64,000 nucleotides of DNA from JBEKUY01 sp049514555 (GCA_049514555.1 JBEKUY010000008.1:1-64000), one strand, 5' to 3'. Positions 35,551 to 44,393 are shown, counted from the stretch's first letter. Notes: generated by a model not told the origin, from the sequence alone. Translations and numbers: made by a program.

Positions 35551-36543
35551 ATGCTTACCCGGACAAGGAACTGCGTTTGGCGCATGGCCTCTCGCGCGAT
35601 CGTGAGCCTGGCCATGGTGTGCGCCGCGAGTGCTCCGGCGTCGAGCGGCGGGGCGGGAGGCGTTGCGGGCCAGGCCGGAAGCGCGCGCTCTCGCGAGCAG
35701 CAACGGGGAGAGATTCGCGTCGAGGTGAGCCTTGTCAATGTGCTCGTCAGCGTGCTGGACGAGCACAACCGCCCGGCGCCGGACTTGCCGCGCGCGGTTT
35801 TCGAAGTGTACGAGGAAGACGCGCCGCAGAAAATCGAGGTGTTCGAGCCGGAGACCCAGCAGCCTCTCGACCTCGTGCTGATGATTGACGCGAGCTTGAG
35901 CACCTTCATCGACATGGCGGTCGAGAAGGAAGCGGCGGCGCACTTCATCCGGCAGGTGCTGCGTTCGGGCGACCGGTTGTCGGTCTATGAGTTTGACGAG
36001 AACGTGACGCAGCTTGCAGGGTTCTCCAACGACGTGCCGTTGCTGCAAAGCGCGGTGCGGCGAATCACCGAGGGCGCGGGAACGTCGCTTTACGACGCTG
36101 TGTACGTCGGGGCACAGGCGCTCGAGCGGAGAAGCTTGGAGCGGCGGCGCGTGATTGTCATGGTGACCGACGCGGGCGAGACCACCAGCCGGCTCGATTT
36201 CGATGCGGCGCGCCGCGAGGCCGTCCGTGCAGGCGCGCTGCTCTACACCGTCGTCATACGCCCGAGCAAGAATGAAAGCGGCCGAAACACTGCAGGGGAG
36301 CACGCTGTGCAGACCATCACCGACGCGACCGGCGGAGCGATGTTTTTTCCCGACGGCCCCCAGGACCTCGATCGGATTTTCGACCAGATCGACCGCGAGC
36401 TGCGCACGCAGTACCGGCTGGCTTACTATCCGAATCCGCGCGGGCCGGCGGGAAGCTTCCGCAAGATTGAAGTTTTGGTGAAGGGCAATTACCAGGTGAG
36501 GCACAGGACCGGGTACTTCATGGGTGGCGAGGCGAAGAAGTAG
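35551..36543 (+). CDS. VWFA-related secreted protein with intact MIDAS
   Basis: 330 aa. Signal or anchor sequence about 12-32, then a Gly/Ala-rich linker, the family lead-in VSLVNVLVSVLDEHNRPAPDL...FEVYEEDAPQKIEVF, and a VWA domain (about 107-300). The MIDAS motif is intact here (Asp113-Ala-Ser115-Leu-Ser117), with a later Thr (GAGTSLYDAV) and VTDAGETT. It is thus the only one of the three VWFA proteins in the window expected to bind metal. The ATG starts immediately after moaE's stop. No functional tie to molybdopterin is evident. Confidence 0.88.
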   Translation: MLTRTRNCVWRMASRAIVSLAMVCAASAPASSGGAGGVAGQAGSARSREQQRGEIRVEVSLVNVLVSVLDEHNRPAPDLPRAVFEVYEEDAPQKIEVFEPETQQPLDLVLMIDASLSTFIDMAVEKEAAAHFIRQVLRSGDRLSVYEFDENVTQLAGFSNDVPLLQSAVRRITEGAGTSLYDAVYVGAQALERRSLERRRVIVMVTDAGETTSRLDFDAARREAVRAGALLYTVVIRPSKNESGRNTAGEHAVQTITDATGGAMFFPDGPQDLDRIFDQIDRELRTQYRLAYYPNPRGPAGSFRKIEVLVKGNYQVRHRTGYFMGGEAKK

Positions 36544-36580
36544 CAAGCGGAGAAAGTCAGCGCGGTTCAGGAAAGGCGTG

Positions 36581-37381
36581 ATGGCGAAAACGTTTCTTGA
36601 GGTGGCGGTGCAGACGGCGCTCGAGGCGGGAGAGATTCTCGCCGAGGAGTTCGCGCGGCCGGTGGATATTTCTTATAAGGGCGACGTGGACCTGGTGACG
36701 CAGGCGGATCGGCGATCGGAGCAGGCCATCGTGGCCCGGTTGGGGTGCGAGTTCCCCGAGCACGCGATTTTGGCGGAGGAAGGCAGCGGGCATGAGAGCA
36801 AGTCGCGCTATCGCTGGTACGTGGATCCGCTCGACGGCACCACGAACTTTGCGCACGGCTATCCGTGCTTCGCAGTGTCCATCGGGCTGGCGGAAGACGA
36901 CCGCATGATTGCGGCCGTGGTGCACAACCCGATCGGCAAGGAATTGTTCGCGGCGGAGCGGGGGAAAGGCGCCGCGCTCAACGGTCGGAGGATCCGCGTT
37001 TCGCAGATTGACCGGCTGTCGCGAAGCCTGCTGGTCACGGGCTTTCCGACGCACAAGCGTACGCAGAATCCGAATATTTATTACTACTGGGATTTCACGC
37101 TGCAATCGCACGGGGTGCGCCGGGACGGCTCGGCGGCTCTCGATCTGGCCGCGGTTGCGGCGGGGCGCTTCGAGGGATTTTGGGAGTTCGGGCTGAAGCC
37201 GTGGGACACGGCAGCGGGCGTGTTGCTGGTGGAAGAGGCTGGCGGACGCGTCACCGATTTCGATGGGCAGCCGTACCCGTTGGGCGGGCCGGTCCTGCTG
37301 GCGTCGAACGGACTCGTCCACGCCGAGATGCAAAAAGTGGCCGCTGAAGTCGTGAAGAAAAAGCCCTTAGCGGGCGGATGA
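36581..37381 (+). CDS. suhB: Inositol-1-monophosphatase family protein
   Basis: 266 aa from ATG 36581, preceded by GGAAAGG. Magnesium-dependent lithium-sensitive phosphatase family. Motifs: AILAEEGSG (metal Glu), WYVDPLDGTTNFAHG (two metal Asp and the Thr activating water), RRDGSAALDLAAVAAGRFEGFWE, and KPWDTAAGVLLVEEAGG (last metal Asp). Substrates may be inositol phosphates or related sugar phosphates; in enterobacteria the relative SuhB also affects rRNA transcription. It starts 37 nt after the VWFA gene on the same strand. Confidence 0.93.
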   Translation: MAKTFLEVAVQTALEAGEILAEEFARPVDISYKGDVDLVTQADRRSEQAIVARLGCEFPEHAILAEEGSGHESKSRYRWYVDPLDGTTNFAHGYPCFAVSIGLAEDDRMIAAVVHNPIGKELFAAERGKGAALNGRRIRVSQIDRLSRSLLVTGFPTHKRTQNPNIYYYWDFTLQSHGVRRDGSAALDLAAVAAGRFEGFWEFGLKPWDTAAGVLLVEEAGGRVTDFDGQPYPLGGPVLLASNGLVHAEMQKVAAEVVKKKPLAGG

Positions 37382-37425
37382 AGGCGCGGCACCCGGCGGG
37401 TTCTTCTCTCATTCCCTGCGTTGTG

Positions 37426-38085
37426 TCAGGCGGATTGGGCGCGACGGGCGGCATTGACCTGCTGGAGAGCCTCGTCGGTTGTCACGAAACGAACGCCGCG
37501 GGCTTGCCAGTCGTTCAAGAGACGCCGGCCCTTCTCGGGGTCGAGTGACTGAATCGCGTCGGTGACAACGGTGACGCGGCGGCTGCGGCGCAGCAAGCCT
37601 TCCACGGTGCAGCGCACGCAGAACTCAGTGACTACGCCGAAAACAAAGAACTCGGGGTCGGGCGCAAACGGCGGAGCGCCGCGAGGGGTGAACCGGTTGA
37701 GGAGCGTTTCGGCGCGCGGATTATCGAAGACATCGAGGGTGTTTTTTTCGAGCACCACCTGCTGAAACCCACCAAGATCGTTCGGCAGGACGAATTCGCC
37801 GCGAGAGCGGACCACGAGACGCCGCGGCGCTAAGGCGCCGGAAAGGATTTCCGCGCCGGGCGTGTTCTCGAGACAATGCGGCGGCCATTCTCGGATCTCG
37901 GGGTCGTCGGGACGGTGGGAATCGGCGGAGGTGACCAGGAAAACGCGGTCCTGCCGGGCGGCTTCGGTCAGGCGGTCGAAATTGGGAACGAGTTCTTCCG
38001 CGCCGGGGACGTAGAGCTTGCCGCCAGGCAGGACGAAATCCCTTTGCACGTCCACTTCCCAGAAAATTGCGTTCGGGGAGATCAT
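37426..38085 (-). CDS. Nicotinamidase-like cysteine hydrolase
   Basis: 219 aa from ATG 38085; the longer open frame upstream is a shadow of the next gene. Isochorismatase fold with nicotinamidase features: VDVQRDFVLPGG (catalytic Asp12), DSHRPDD and WPPHCLENTPGAE (metal ligands Asp55, His57, His70), VLEKNTLDVF (Lys114), and VVTEFCVRCTVEG with the nucleophile Cys156. It probably hydrolyses nicotinamide to nicotinate. It lies 16 nt downstream of nicotinate phosphoribosyltransferase, the enzyme that uses its product, which strongly supports the assignment. An isochorismatase-like amidase with another substrate remains possible. Confidence 0.85.
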   Translation of the reverse strand: MISPNAIFWEVDVQRDFVLPGGKLYVPGAEELVPNFDRLTEAARQDRVFLVTSADSHRPDDPEIREWPPHCLENTPGAEILSGALAPRRLVVRSRGEFVLPNDLGGFQQVVLEKNTLDVFDNPRAETLLNRFTPRGAPPFAPDPEFFVFGVVTEFCVRCTVEGLLRRSRRVTVVTDAIQSLDPEKGRRLLNDWQARGVRFVTTDEALQQVNAARRAQSA

Positions 38086-38101
38086 CGGCGTCCTCACTTC
38101 G

Positions 38102-39499
38102 TCAGATGCGCCTGGACTGGACGAGGGTTCGACGCACCTGCTCGAAAAGCGCTTCCAGACGCGCGCTGTGCCGGACGGGGAAGGGTTCGGCGGCCGGCTC
38201 GAGCGAAAGGAGACGTGCGGGGAGTCGTTCGCGAGCGGAAAGAAGACGCTCGCGCGCGGCGCGCACGGCCGCGGAGGGTTCGGACGCGGGCAATTCCAGG
38301 CGTTTGCCGCCGCGCAGGATCGGGATGAGAAGCGGTTGGGCGCCGGGGAAGCTTTCGTCATCGAGGCCGATGATGTCCCCGGAAAACGTGCCTTCAGCAT
38401 CCGAGATACGGAACACCTGTTTGCGGCCGGGATACGTTTTCTTCGCTTCGCTGAGTTTGAGGGTGCCGCGGACCTGCCCGCCGCGCTCGACCTCGACGAG
38501 TTTGTAGATGACGTTGAGGTGCGGGGCGTCGGCGGAGGTCACCAGCGATGTGCCTACGCCGAAGGCGTCGAGGCGCGCGCCATCCTCGAGCAGCGAGGCG
38601 ATGCGGTCTTCATCCAAGTCCCCGGAAGCGAAGATTTGCACGCCGTTCCAGCCGGCGCGGTCGAGCCGCTCGCGAACCCAGATGCTGTCGGCGAGGATGT
38701 CCCCGGAATCGAGGCGGACGCCGCGCGGCGCCCGGCCGAGGGCGATAATTTTCTCGACTGCCACGCGAACATCATAGGTGTCCACCAACAGCGTGGCGTC
38801 CTCAGGAAATATCTCCAGGAAATTGCGGAAGGCCTCGGCTTCATCGTCGTGGCCCATGATCCAGGAGTGTGCCTGGGTGCCGTAAACGGGAATGCCGAAG
38901 TGATGGCCGGCATAGGTGTTCGACGTGCCGGCGCAACCGCCGATGAAGGCCGCGCGCGCGGCGAAGACGCCCGCCTCGCTGCCGTGCGCGCGGCGTGAAC
39001 CGAACTCGATGACCGGGCGTCCGCCGGCAGCCGAAACCAGCCGAACGGCCTTGCTGGCGATGAGCGTCTGGAAATGTAGGGTAGAAAGGAGGCTGGTCTC
39101 GACGATCTGTGCTTCGGCGATGGGCGCAGTAATGCGCAGCAGCGGCTCCTCGGGAAAGAAAATCGTGCCTTCGGGCAGGGCCCAAGCATCGCCGGTGAAG
39201 CGGAATCGAGCGAGGTAGTCGAAGAACCGGGGAGACACATGACGGAATAACGGCAGCCCGCGCAAGTAGTCGATTTCTTCGGCGGAGAAGCAGGCGTTCT
39301 CGAGAAAATCCAGCGCCTGCTCGAGCCCCGCGGCGACGAGAAAATTGCGCCGGGGCGGAAGAGTGCGGACAAATAGCTCGAAGGTAGCGCGCGCGCTGGA
39401 TGGATCGGGAGCGGCGCCGGAGCCGAGGTGGACGTAGCCTGCGGCCATGGTGAGCTCGTAGAGGTCAGTCAGCAGGGCGGAATGGCGCGCGAATAGCAC
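38102..39499 (-). CDS. pncB: Nicotinate phosphoribosyltransferase
   Basis: 465 aa starting at GTG 39499 (an in-frame stop lies just upstream, so a longer start is excluded). The enzyme joins nicotinate to PRPP, giving nicotinate mononucleotide in NAD salvage. Features are LLTDLYELTMAAGYV at the N-terminus, FLVAAGLEQALDFLE, IEFGSRRAHGSEAG with the conserved His, GTQAHSWIM, GVRLDSGDI, and FASGDLDE. The last 90 residues are charged and less conserved. It is paired with the nicotinamidase-like gene downstream. Confidence 0.94.
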   Translation of the reverse strand: MLFARHSALLTDLYELTMAAGYVHLGSGAAPDPSSARATFELFVRTLPPRRNFLVAAGLEQALDFLENACFSAEEIDYLRGLPLFRHVSPRFFDYLARFRFTGDAWALPEGTIFFPEEPLLRITAPIAEAQIVETSLLSTLHFQTLIASKAVRLVSAAGGRPVIEFGSRRAHGSEAGVFAARAAFIGGCAGTSNTYAGHHFGIPVYGTQAHSWIMGHDDEAEAFRNFLEIFPEDATLLVDTYDVRVAVEKIIALGRAPRGVRLDSGDILADSIWVRERLDRAGWNGVQIFASGDLDEDRIASLLEDGARLDAFGVGTSLVTSADAPHLNVIYKLVEVERGGQVRGTLKLSEAKKTYPGRKQVFRISDAEGTFSGDIIGLDDESFPGAQPLLIPILRGGKRLELPASEPSAAVRAARERLLSARERLPARLLSLEPAAEPFPVRHSARLEALFEQVRRTLVQSRRI

Positions 39500-39564
39500 T
39501 TCTCCAGGGGATTATGCACGAGGATGAGAACGCGGGATAGAGGCGCCACTTGCGGAGAACGCGT

Positions 39565-40533
39565 TCATTCCTCGAGGTGACGGTCGATCTGGCGCTGGCG
39601 ATGGAGCTTGATCGCGGCCTTGCGGAGCGTATCGGGAACGTTCCGGTTGATTCCGAGGAGCTTGACGTCCTGGGGATTGAGCAGAAGAAGCATGTGAAGG
39701 GAGATGTCGATCGGGGTCTTGGGATTGAACATCAAGCAGCGGATGACGGTGTAGTTCTTGCGGTAACGCCGGTCGTTGGCGATGTGGCGGAGGACCTCGT
39801 CGGACTGGTTGGACTCGGAGGCGAAACCCTCGATTTCGCGCTCGGTGAGGCGCGGAGACTGCAGGACGGCGCGCTGGACGACTTTGCTATTGTCGCGGAT
39901 GAGGAGGCGGCGTTCCTCACTGCCACCCTTCAAGGCGAGCTGGACGCGCTGGGGAACGGTCATCTTGGAGATCTGCTGGAAGACCGTCTGGCGTTTGCTC
40001 GGATCGCTCGCAGCAAGCAATCGTTCCAGGGTGGCAGGATCAAAGGATTCGCCGCGAAGCTCGTGGAGCAGTGCTTTCTGCTCCGCGGTGACGGATGAGG
40101 AGGTTTCGAGCGCGGCGGCGAGAGCCGGAAAGGCGCTGATGCGGTCGAGCTCATCCATGAGAACCTGAACGCTCTGGGTCGAGAGGTGGCGGGCAGCGGG
40201 AACGAGATATTCAGCGGCGCAGGAGCGATTCTTCACCATGGCGTCGGCGATACCGGGTTTGTCGGCTAGATGGTGGGAGCACCAGGAGAAGAGCGCGGGC
40301 TGAGCGTCTTCACGGACCAAAGCCAGAATGACAGCCTCGTGCGGCTGACCGAGAAGAACATCCTTCGCTCGAGTAGCGGTCGATTCATCCGGGTCGTTGG
40401 AAAAAACGCAGAGAATCTCGACGCGGTCGGCCGGAGTGAGAGAAAGAGTGCCGGAGATGACCGCCAGTTTGCGCTCGTGCGTGGCTCGGCCGGCGCGGAG
40501 TTCGGCAAGCTGTTCAGGGCTGAGAGTATCCAT
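39565..40533 (-). CDS. Helical-repeat protein of unknown function
   Basis: 322 aa, fully helical by composition, without signal or membrane segments. The C-terminal half (LTEREIEGFASESNQSDEVLRHIANDR, then PKTPIDISLHMLLLLNPQDVKLLG) reads like HEAT or DUF2336-type repeats. No enzyme motif was recognised. Its ATG overlaps the end of the RodZ-like gene by 20 nt, so the two are translationally linked. The partnership suggests a cytoplasmic protein working with a membrane-bound, cell-shape-related regulator, but this is inference. Confidence 0.72.
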   Translation of the reverse strand: MDTLSPEQLAELRAGRATHERKLAVISGTLSLTPADRVEILCVFSNDPDESTATRAKDVLLGQPHEAVILALVREDAQPALFSWCSHHLADKPGIADAMVKNRSCAAEYLVPAARHLSTQSVQVLMDELDRISAFPALAAALETSSSVTAEQKALLHELRGESFDPATLERLLAASDPSKRQTVFQQISKMTVPQRVQLALKGGSEERRLLIRDNSKVVQRAVLQSPRLTEREIEGFASESNQSDEVLRHIANDRRYRKNYTVIRCLMFNPKTPIDISLHMLLLLNPQDVKLLGINRNVPDTLRKAAIKLHRQRQIDRHLEE

Positions 40534-41311
40534 CGGGCGCTCGATTCAGGTCCTTCTTCGTCAGTACAATTCTACCGGAAGCGCCCGGGACGCCAAGGGG
40601 CGGCATCGTCTGCCCGTTCAATTCCAGCAACACCGCACTGGAGTTGCTCGCGGAGACGATGAACTCGTCCTGGGCGTTGAAGTGGAGGGTCCGGCCGGCA
40701 GCGAGATCATTATCGAAAACGGCCTTGCCGTCGGCGAGAACCTGAATGTGGACAGTTTCACTCGCGGAAACCATGAGTTGAAGTGGACCGCCGGATGAGG
40801 AGGAATTCAAAGCATCGGGCGAGTTGGGGGCAGCAGCCGATGAGGGCACGGCGTCTGAGCCGGACAAGGGCTCAGCGGGAGCTTGCGCCGGGCCTGCTGA
40901 GGCAGGGGAATTCTCCACGGCGGGATGCAGAGCATGCAGACGGTGCCAGCCGACGTAACCGCCGACAGCAAAGACCGCCAGAGCAAGAAGGACGACGACG
41001 GCAGGGACTACGCGAGTCGTCAGCTCCGAAGCCCTGTGGATCGCAGGTGGTGGCGCCTCCTGAGCGGCTTGCTGCCCGTGGGCGAGATCGTACTCGGCAA
41101 GAAGCTTTTCTTCATCGAGCCCGAGATAGCGGGCTACGGCGCGCACGAAGCCGCGATTAAAGACCCCGCCGGGAAGCCTGTCCCAGGCTTCATTCTCAAG
41201 TGCTTCAAGGAAACGCGTGCCGATGCGGGTGGCCGAAGTGATTTCGTCGAGCGAAACCTCGCGCATCTCACGTTCGCGCCTCAGCCGTTCGCCGAAATTC
41301 CCCCGAGCCAT
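40514..41311 (-). CDS. RodZ-like helix-turn-helix membrane protein
   Basis: 265 aa. N-terminal Cro/C1-like HTH (about 5-70; FGERLRREREMREVSLDEIT, then AWDRLPGGVFNRGFVRAYA-like VRAVARYLGLD), a membrane segment (101-122), a Ser/Pro/Ala-rich linker, and a C-terminal DUF4115-type beta domain (about 172-262; VSASETVHIQVLADG). This is the RodZ architecture, which links MreB cytoskeleton and the elongasome, though no mre genes are nearby. No clear ribosome binding site precedes the ATG at 41311. Confidence 0.88.
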   Translation of the reverse strand: MARGNFGERLRREREMREVSLDEITSATRIGTRFLEALENEAWDRLPGGVFNRGFVRAVARYLGLDEEKLLAEYDLAHGQQAAQEAPPPAIHRASELTTRVVPAVVVLLALAVFAVGGYVGWHRLHALHPAVENSPASAGPAQAPAEPLSGSDAVPSSAAAPNSPDALNSSSSGGPLQLMVSASETVHIQVLADGKAVFDNDLAAGRTLHFNAQDEFIVSASNSSAVLLELNGQTMPPLGVPGASGRIVLTKKDLNRAPDGYSQP

Positions 41312-41628
41312 TGTGACGAGCGTTCGATCCCCTATGAAAGGCCGCGGGTAAGCCTCCCAGGCAATATAGGCGCGAGAGAAAGGGAAGTAAAGGAGTAGGA
41401 AAGGAAGATGGAGAAGGCTGAAGGAAGCGGAGAAACCGAGGGATGTTCACGGGGATGCCCGTGCCGAGGGGGCAAGGCCGGGAGGCTGTCTAGATGGGAA
41501 CGTGACGGCGCGCGCGGGTTGCGCCGTGGAAAGTGTGCTGCCTATACTGGCTGGGACTTGCCAGTCTTCGTGACACTCGCGGGGGTAGGATCCGCCGGAA
41601 GGGGCGCGCGAGAATTCCAGCTGGATCG
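41312..41628. other. Intergenic region with purine-rich tract
   Basis: This 317-base divergent gap lies between the RodZ-like gene and the GGDEF gene. It contains a purine-only-like tract at about 41374-41441 (GAAGTAAAGGAGTAGGAAAGG type) resembling one at 32300-32350, and an ACTGGC/GCCAGT inverted repeat at about 41549-41567. No gene is supported; promoters for both neighbours must lie here. Confidence 0.5.
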
Positions 41629-42729
41629 TTGAACGTGGAAGAAGCAAAACAATTCCCTGCCGTTGAACGCCGCCGCGGTTCTTCGTTGCGTACGGAGCGA
41701 CGTGAGGAAGGCGAGGTCGCGGTCTTTCATGAGTTGGGGAAAGCGCTGACTTCGTCGCTGCAGCTCGACCAGGTGCTGCGGACGATCATGGAAAAGCTGG
41801 ATGAGTTTCTGCGCCCGGACACGTGGTCGCTGCTGCTGCTGGACGATTCCAAACAAGAGCTAGCTTTCGAGCTGGCGGTGGGGAAGGGATCGCAGGCGCT
41901 CAAAGACGTGCGCATCAAGCTGGGGCAGGGGATCGCGGGATGGGTGGCGCAGCAGGGAGAAGCCGTGATCGTGCCGGACGTCTCGCAAGACACGCGCTTC
42001 TTCTCGAAGGTGGACGAGCAAACGAAGATGGAGACGCGGTCGATTGTGGCCGTCCCCGTGATGTTCCGGGAGAACTGCCTGGGTGTGATCGAACTGATCA
42101 ATTGCGTCGGGCCGGACGGGTTCGGGCAGCGCGACCTGAAATTGCTCGAGGCCCTGGCGGATTTTGCAGCCATCGCCATCGAGAACGCGCGGCACGTCAA
42201 GCGCATCCACGAACTGACCATTACTGATGATTGCACCAGCCTTTACAATGCGCGTCACCTGGACTTCATCTTGGAGACCGAGATTTACCGGTCGCAGCGG
42301 TACAACTTCGAGTTCTCGCTGCTGTTCATCGACCTGGACCACTTCAAGACGGTCAACGACACCCACGGGCACCTGATGGGATCGAAGCTGCTGGCGGAAA
42401 TCGGCGAGATGTTGAAGTCGCGGTGCCGGCTGATCGACATGGCCTTCCGGTACGGCGGCGACGAATTCGTGGTCGTGCTGCCGCAAACGTCGAAGGAAAA
42501 TGCGATCGGGGTGGCCCGGCGGTTGCACGAAGTGATCCGCGAATCGATCTGGCTCAGGGCCGATGGGCTGAACGTGCGAATTACAGCCAGCCTGGGGGTG
42601 GCCTCCTACCCGGCGGATTCCAGGACGAAGGTAGGAGTGCTGCACCTGGCGGACGAGGCCATGTACCTGGTGAAGAACACCCACCGCGACGACGTGGCCG
42701 CGGCCAACATGGGGATCGTGCCGAAGTAG
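41629..42729 (+). CDS. GAF-GGDEF diguanylate cyclase
   Basis: 366 aa if started at TTG 41629; a GTG at 41635 is an alternative and neither has a strong ribosome binding site. A short charged N-terminus precedes a GAF sensor domain (about 40-190; LTSSLQLDQVLRTIMEKL, GQGIAGWVAQQGEAVIVPDVSQDTRF, RSIVAVPVMF). A GGDEF domain follows (about 197-350). The active-site motif GGDEF is intact (about 276-280) and is preceded by a complete inhibitory RxxD site (RLID). It should make cyclic di-GMP from GTP, with product feedback and a ligand-responsive GAF domain. There is no membrane segment. Confidence 0.9.
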   Translation: MNVEEAKQFPAVERRRGSSLRTERREEGEVAVFHELGKALTSSLQLDQVLRTIMEKLDEFLRPDTWSLLLLDDSKQELAFELAVGKGSQALKDVRIKLGQGIAGWVAQQGEAVIVPDVSQDTRFFSKVDEQTKMETRSIVAVPVMFRENCLGVIELINCVGPDGFGQRDLKLLEALADFAAIAIENARHVKRIHELTITDDCTSLYNARHLDFILETEIYRSQRYNFEFSLLFIDLDHFKTVNDTHGHLMGSKLLAEIGEMLKSRCRLIDMAFRYGGDEFVVVLPQTSKENAIGVARRLHEVIRESIWLRADGLNVRITASLGVASYPADSRTKVGVLHLADEAMYLVKNTHRDDVAAANMGIVPK

Positions 42730-42825
42730 TGTTGGACCCTCGCTGACTCCTCTCGAATCTTCTTCCGCTTCATTCTCATTCCTTCCGCGAAGTTCGGGGA
42801 GGGATCAGCGCGCAACAGCGCGGCA

Positions 42826-44178
42826 CTAAACTTTCGGCAGGTGGGCCAAAGCCTCCTGAATTTTCTCTTCCGGATGTTCGTAGTCGGTGAGCTCGCCGGC
42901 GAAGTACTTCTCATAGGCGGCCATATCGAAATGGCCGTGTCCGCTCAAGTTGAAGAGGATGGTCCTCTCCCGGCCTTCTTCCTTGGCTATCAGCGCTTCG
43001 TCAATGGCGCAGCAGACCGCGTGGGAGGTCTCGGGCGCAACGATGATTCCCTCCGCCCGCGAAAACGCGATGGCGGCTTCAAAGCATTTCAGTTGCGGAT
43101 AACTGACGGCCTCGACGACGCCGGCGCGGTGCAGCAGGCTCACGAGCGGCGCCATGCCGTGGTAGCGCAGGCCGCCCGCGTGAATGCCCACGGGGATGAA
43201 ATCGTGGCCGAGCGTATCCATCTTGAAGAGCGGGGTCATTCCGCTGCTGTCGCCGAAATCGTACGCGTACACGCCCTTGGTCATCGTGGGGCATGCGGCG
43301 GGCTCGACGGCCACCAGGCGAATCTTCTTGCCGCCCGCCTTGAGCGGAACGAACGGGAAAGCCAGGCCGGCGAAATTGCTGCCGCCGCCGCAGCAGCCGA
43401 TCACCACGTCAGGAAAGGCCGCAGCGAGCTTCATCTGCGCGATGGCTTCCTGGCCGATGATGGTCTGGTGCAGGAGCACGTGGTTGAGCACGCTGCCGAG
43501 CGAGTAGTTCGTGTCTTTGCGCTGCGCCGCGTCTTCCACGGCTTCGCTGATGGCGATGCCGAGGCTTCCCGGACATTCCGGATCTTGCGCCAAGATCTTT
43601 CGGCCCGCTGCCGTCCGGTCGCTCGGAGACGGAATGCACTTGGCTCCCCAGCATTCCATCAACGTGCGGCGATGCGGCTTCTGGAAGTAGCTGCACTTCA
43701 CCATGTAAACCATGCATTCGAGGCCGAACACTTGCGTGGCGTACGCCAGGGCGCTGCCCCACTGCCCCGCTCCAGTCTCGGTGGCCAAGCGGCGAATGCC
43801 CTGCTGCTTGTTGTAATAGGCCTGCGGAACTGAGGTATTCAGTTTGTGGCTGCCCGCGGGAGAAACCCCTTCGTTCTTGTAGAAAATCTTGGCGGGAGTG
43901 CCGAGAGCCTTCTCGAGCCGGCGGGCGCGATAGAGCGGCGTGGGACGCCAGAGGCGCAGGATGTCCCATACCGGGTCGGGTATGGGCACGGTGGGCGCGC
44001 CGGACATCTCTTGCTCGATCAGGGCGTGCGGGAAGATAGCTTCAAGATCGCCGGGGTTCGCCGGCTGTCCCGTGGCGGGATTCAAAGGAGGAGGCAACGG
44101 CAGCGGCAAGTCCGGGATGACGTTGTACCAAGACTTGGGCATATCTCGTTCGGGCAAAAGGAACTTGTTATCTTCCAC
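42826..44178 (-). CDS. TrpB2-type tryptophan synthase beta-like protein
   Basis: 450 aa from GTG 44178 (AAGGA 5 nt upstream). Long TrpB2-class sequence: WRPTPLYRARRLEKAL, the PLP lysine Lys112 in AGSHKLNTS, ETGAGQWGSALA, the phosphate-binding GCCGGGSNFAG, and LFNLSGHGHFDM. TrpB2 proteins make tryptophan from indole and serine, generally with weak or no TrpA interaction. No trpA or other trp genes are in the window. The start is fixed by the ribosome binding site; the open frame runs upstream into repeat-rich non-coding DNA. Confidence 0.92.
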   Translation of the reverse strand: MEDNKFLLPERDMPKSWYNVIPDLPLPLPPPLNPATGQPANPGDLEAIFPHALIEQEMSGAPTVPIPDPVWDILRLWRPTPLYRARRLEKALGTPAKIFYKNEGVSPAGSHKLNTSVPQAYYNKQQGIRRLATETGAGQWGSALAYATQVFGLECMVYMVKCSYFQKPHRRTLMECWGAKCIPSPSDRTAAGRKILAQDPECPGSLGIAISEAVEDAAQRKDTNYSLGSVLNHVLLHQTIIGQEAIAQMKLAAAFPDVVIGCCGGGSNFAGLAFPFVPLKAGGKKIRLVAVEPAACPTMTKGVYAYDFGDSSGMTPLFKMDTLGHDFIPVGIHAGGLRYHGMAPLVSLLHRAGVVEAVSYPQLKCFEAAIAFSRAEGIIVAPETSHAVCCAIDEALIAKEEGRERTILFNLSGHGHFDMAAYEKYFAGELTDYEHPEEKIQEALAHLPKV

Positions 44179-44295
44179 GGTAGTCCTTCCTCCACGTCGT
44201 CCAGCTCGGGCGGACGAAGCGGTGGAGAATAGCACAAATGGAGGCAATGGGAGAGTGTTGGCATGTTGCACGTTGGAAGGTTCCGGAGAGCGTTT

Positions 44296-44330
44296 GCACG
44301 TTTGAACGTTGAAACGTTGAAATGTTGAAG
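44296..44330. repeat. Degenerate GTTGAA short tandem repeat
   Basis: Successive variants of the hexamer to octamer (A/C)GTTGAA occur in ACGTTTGAACGTTGAAACG and continuing to TGTTGAAG. Related GTTGAACG words recur at about 44531-44559 between the two larger repeat blocks. Confidence 0.6.
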
Positions 44331-44393
44331 AGTGAAAGGCGGACGGCAAAGCAACTAAGCAGAGAAGCGGCGGAGCCGAAAAAGGTAGGGGGG

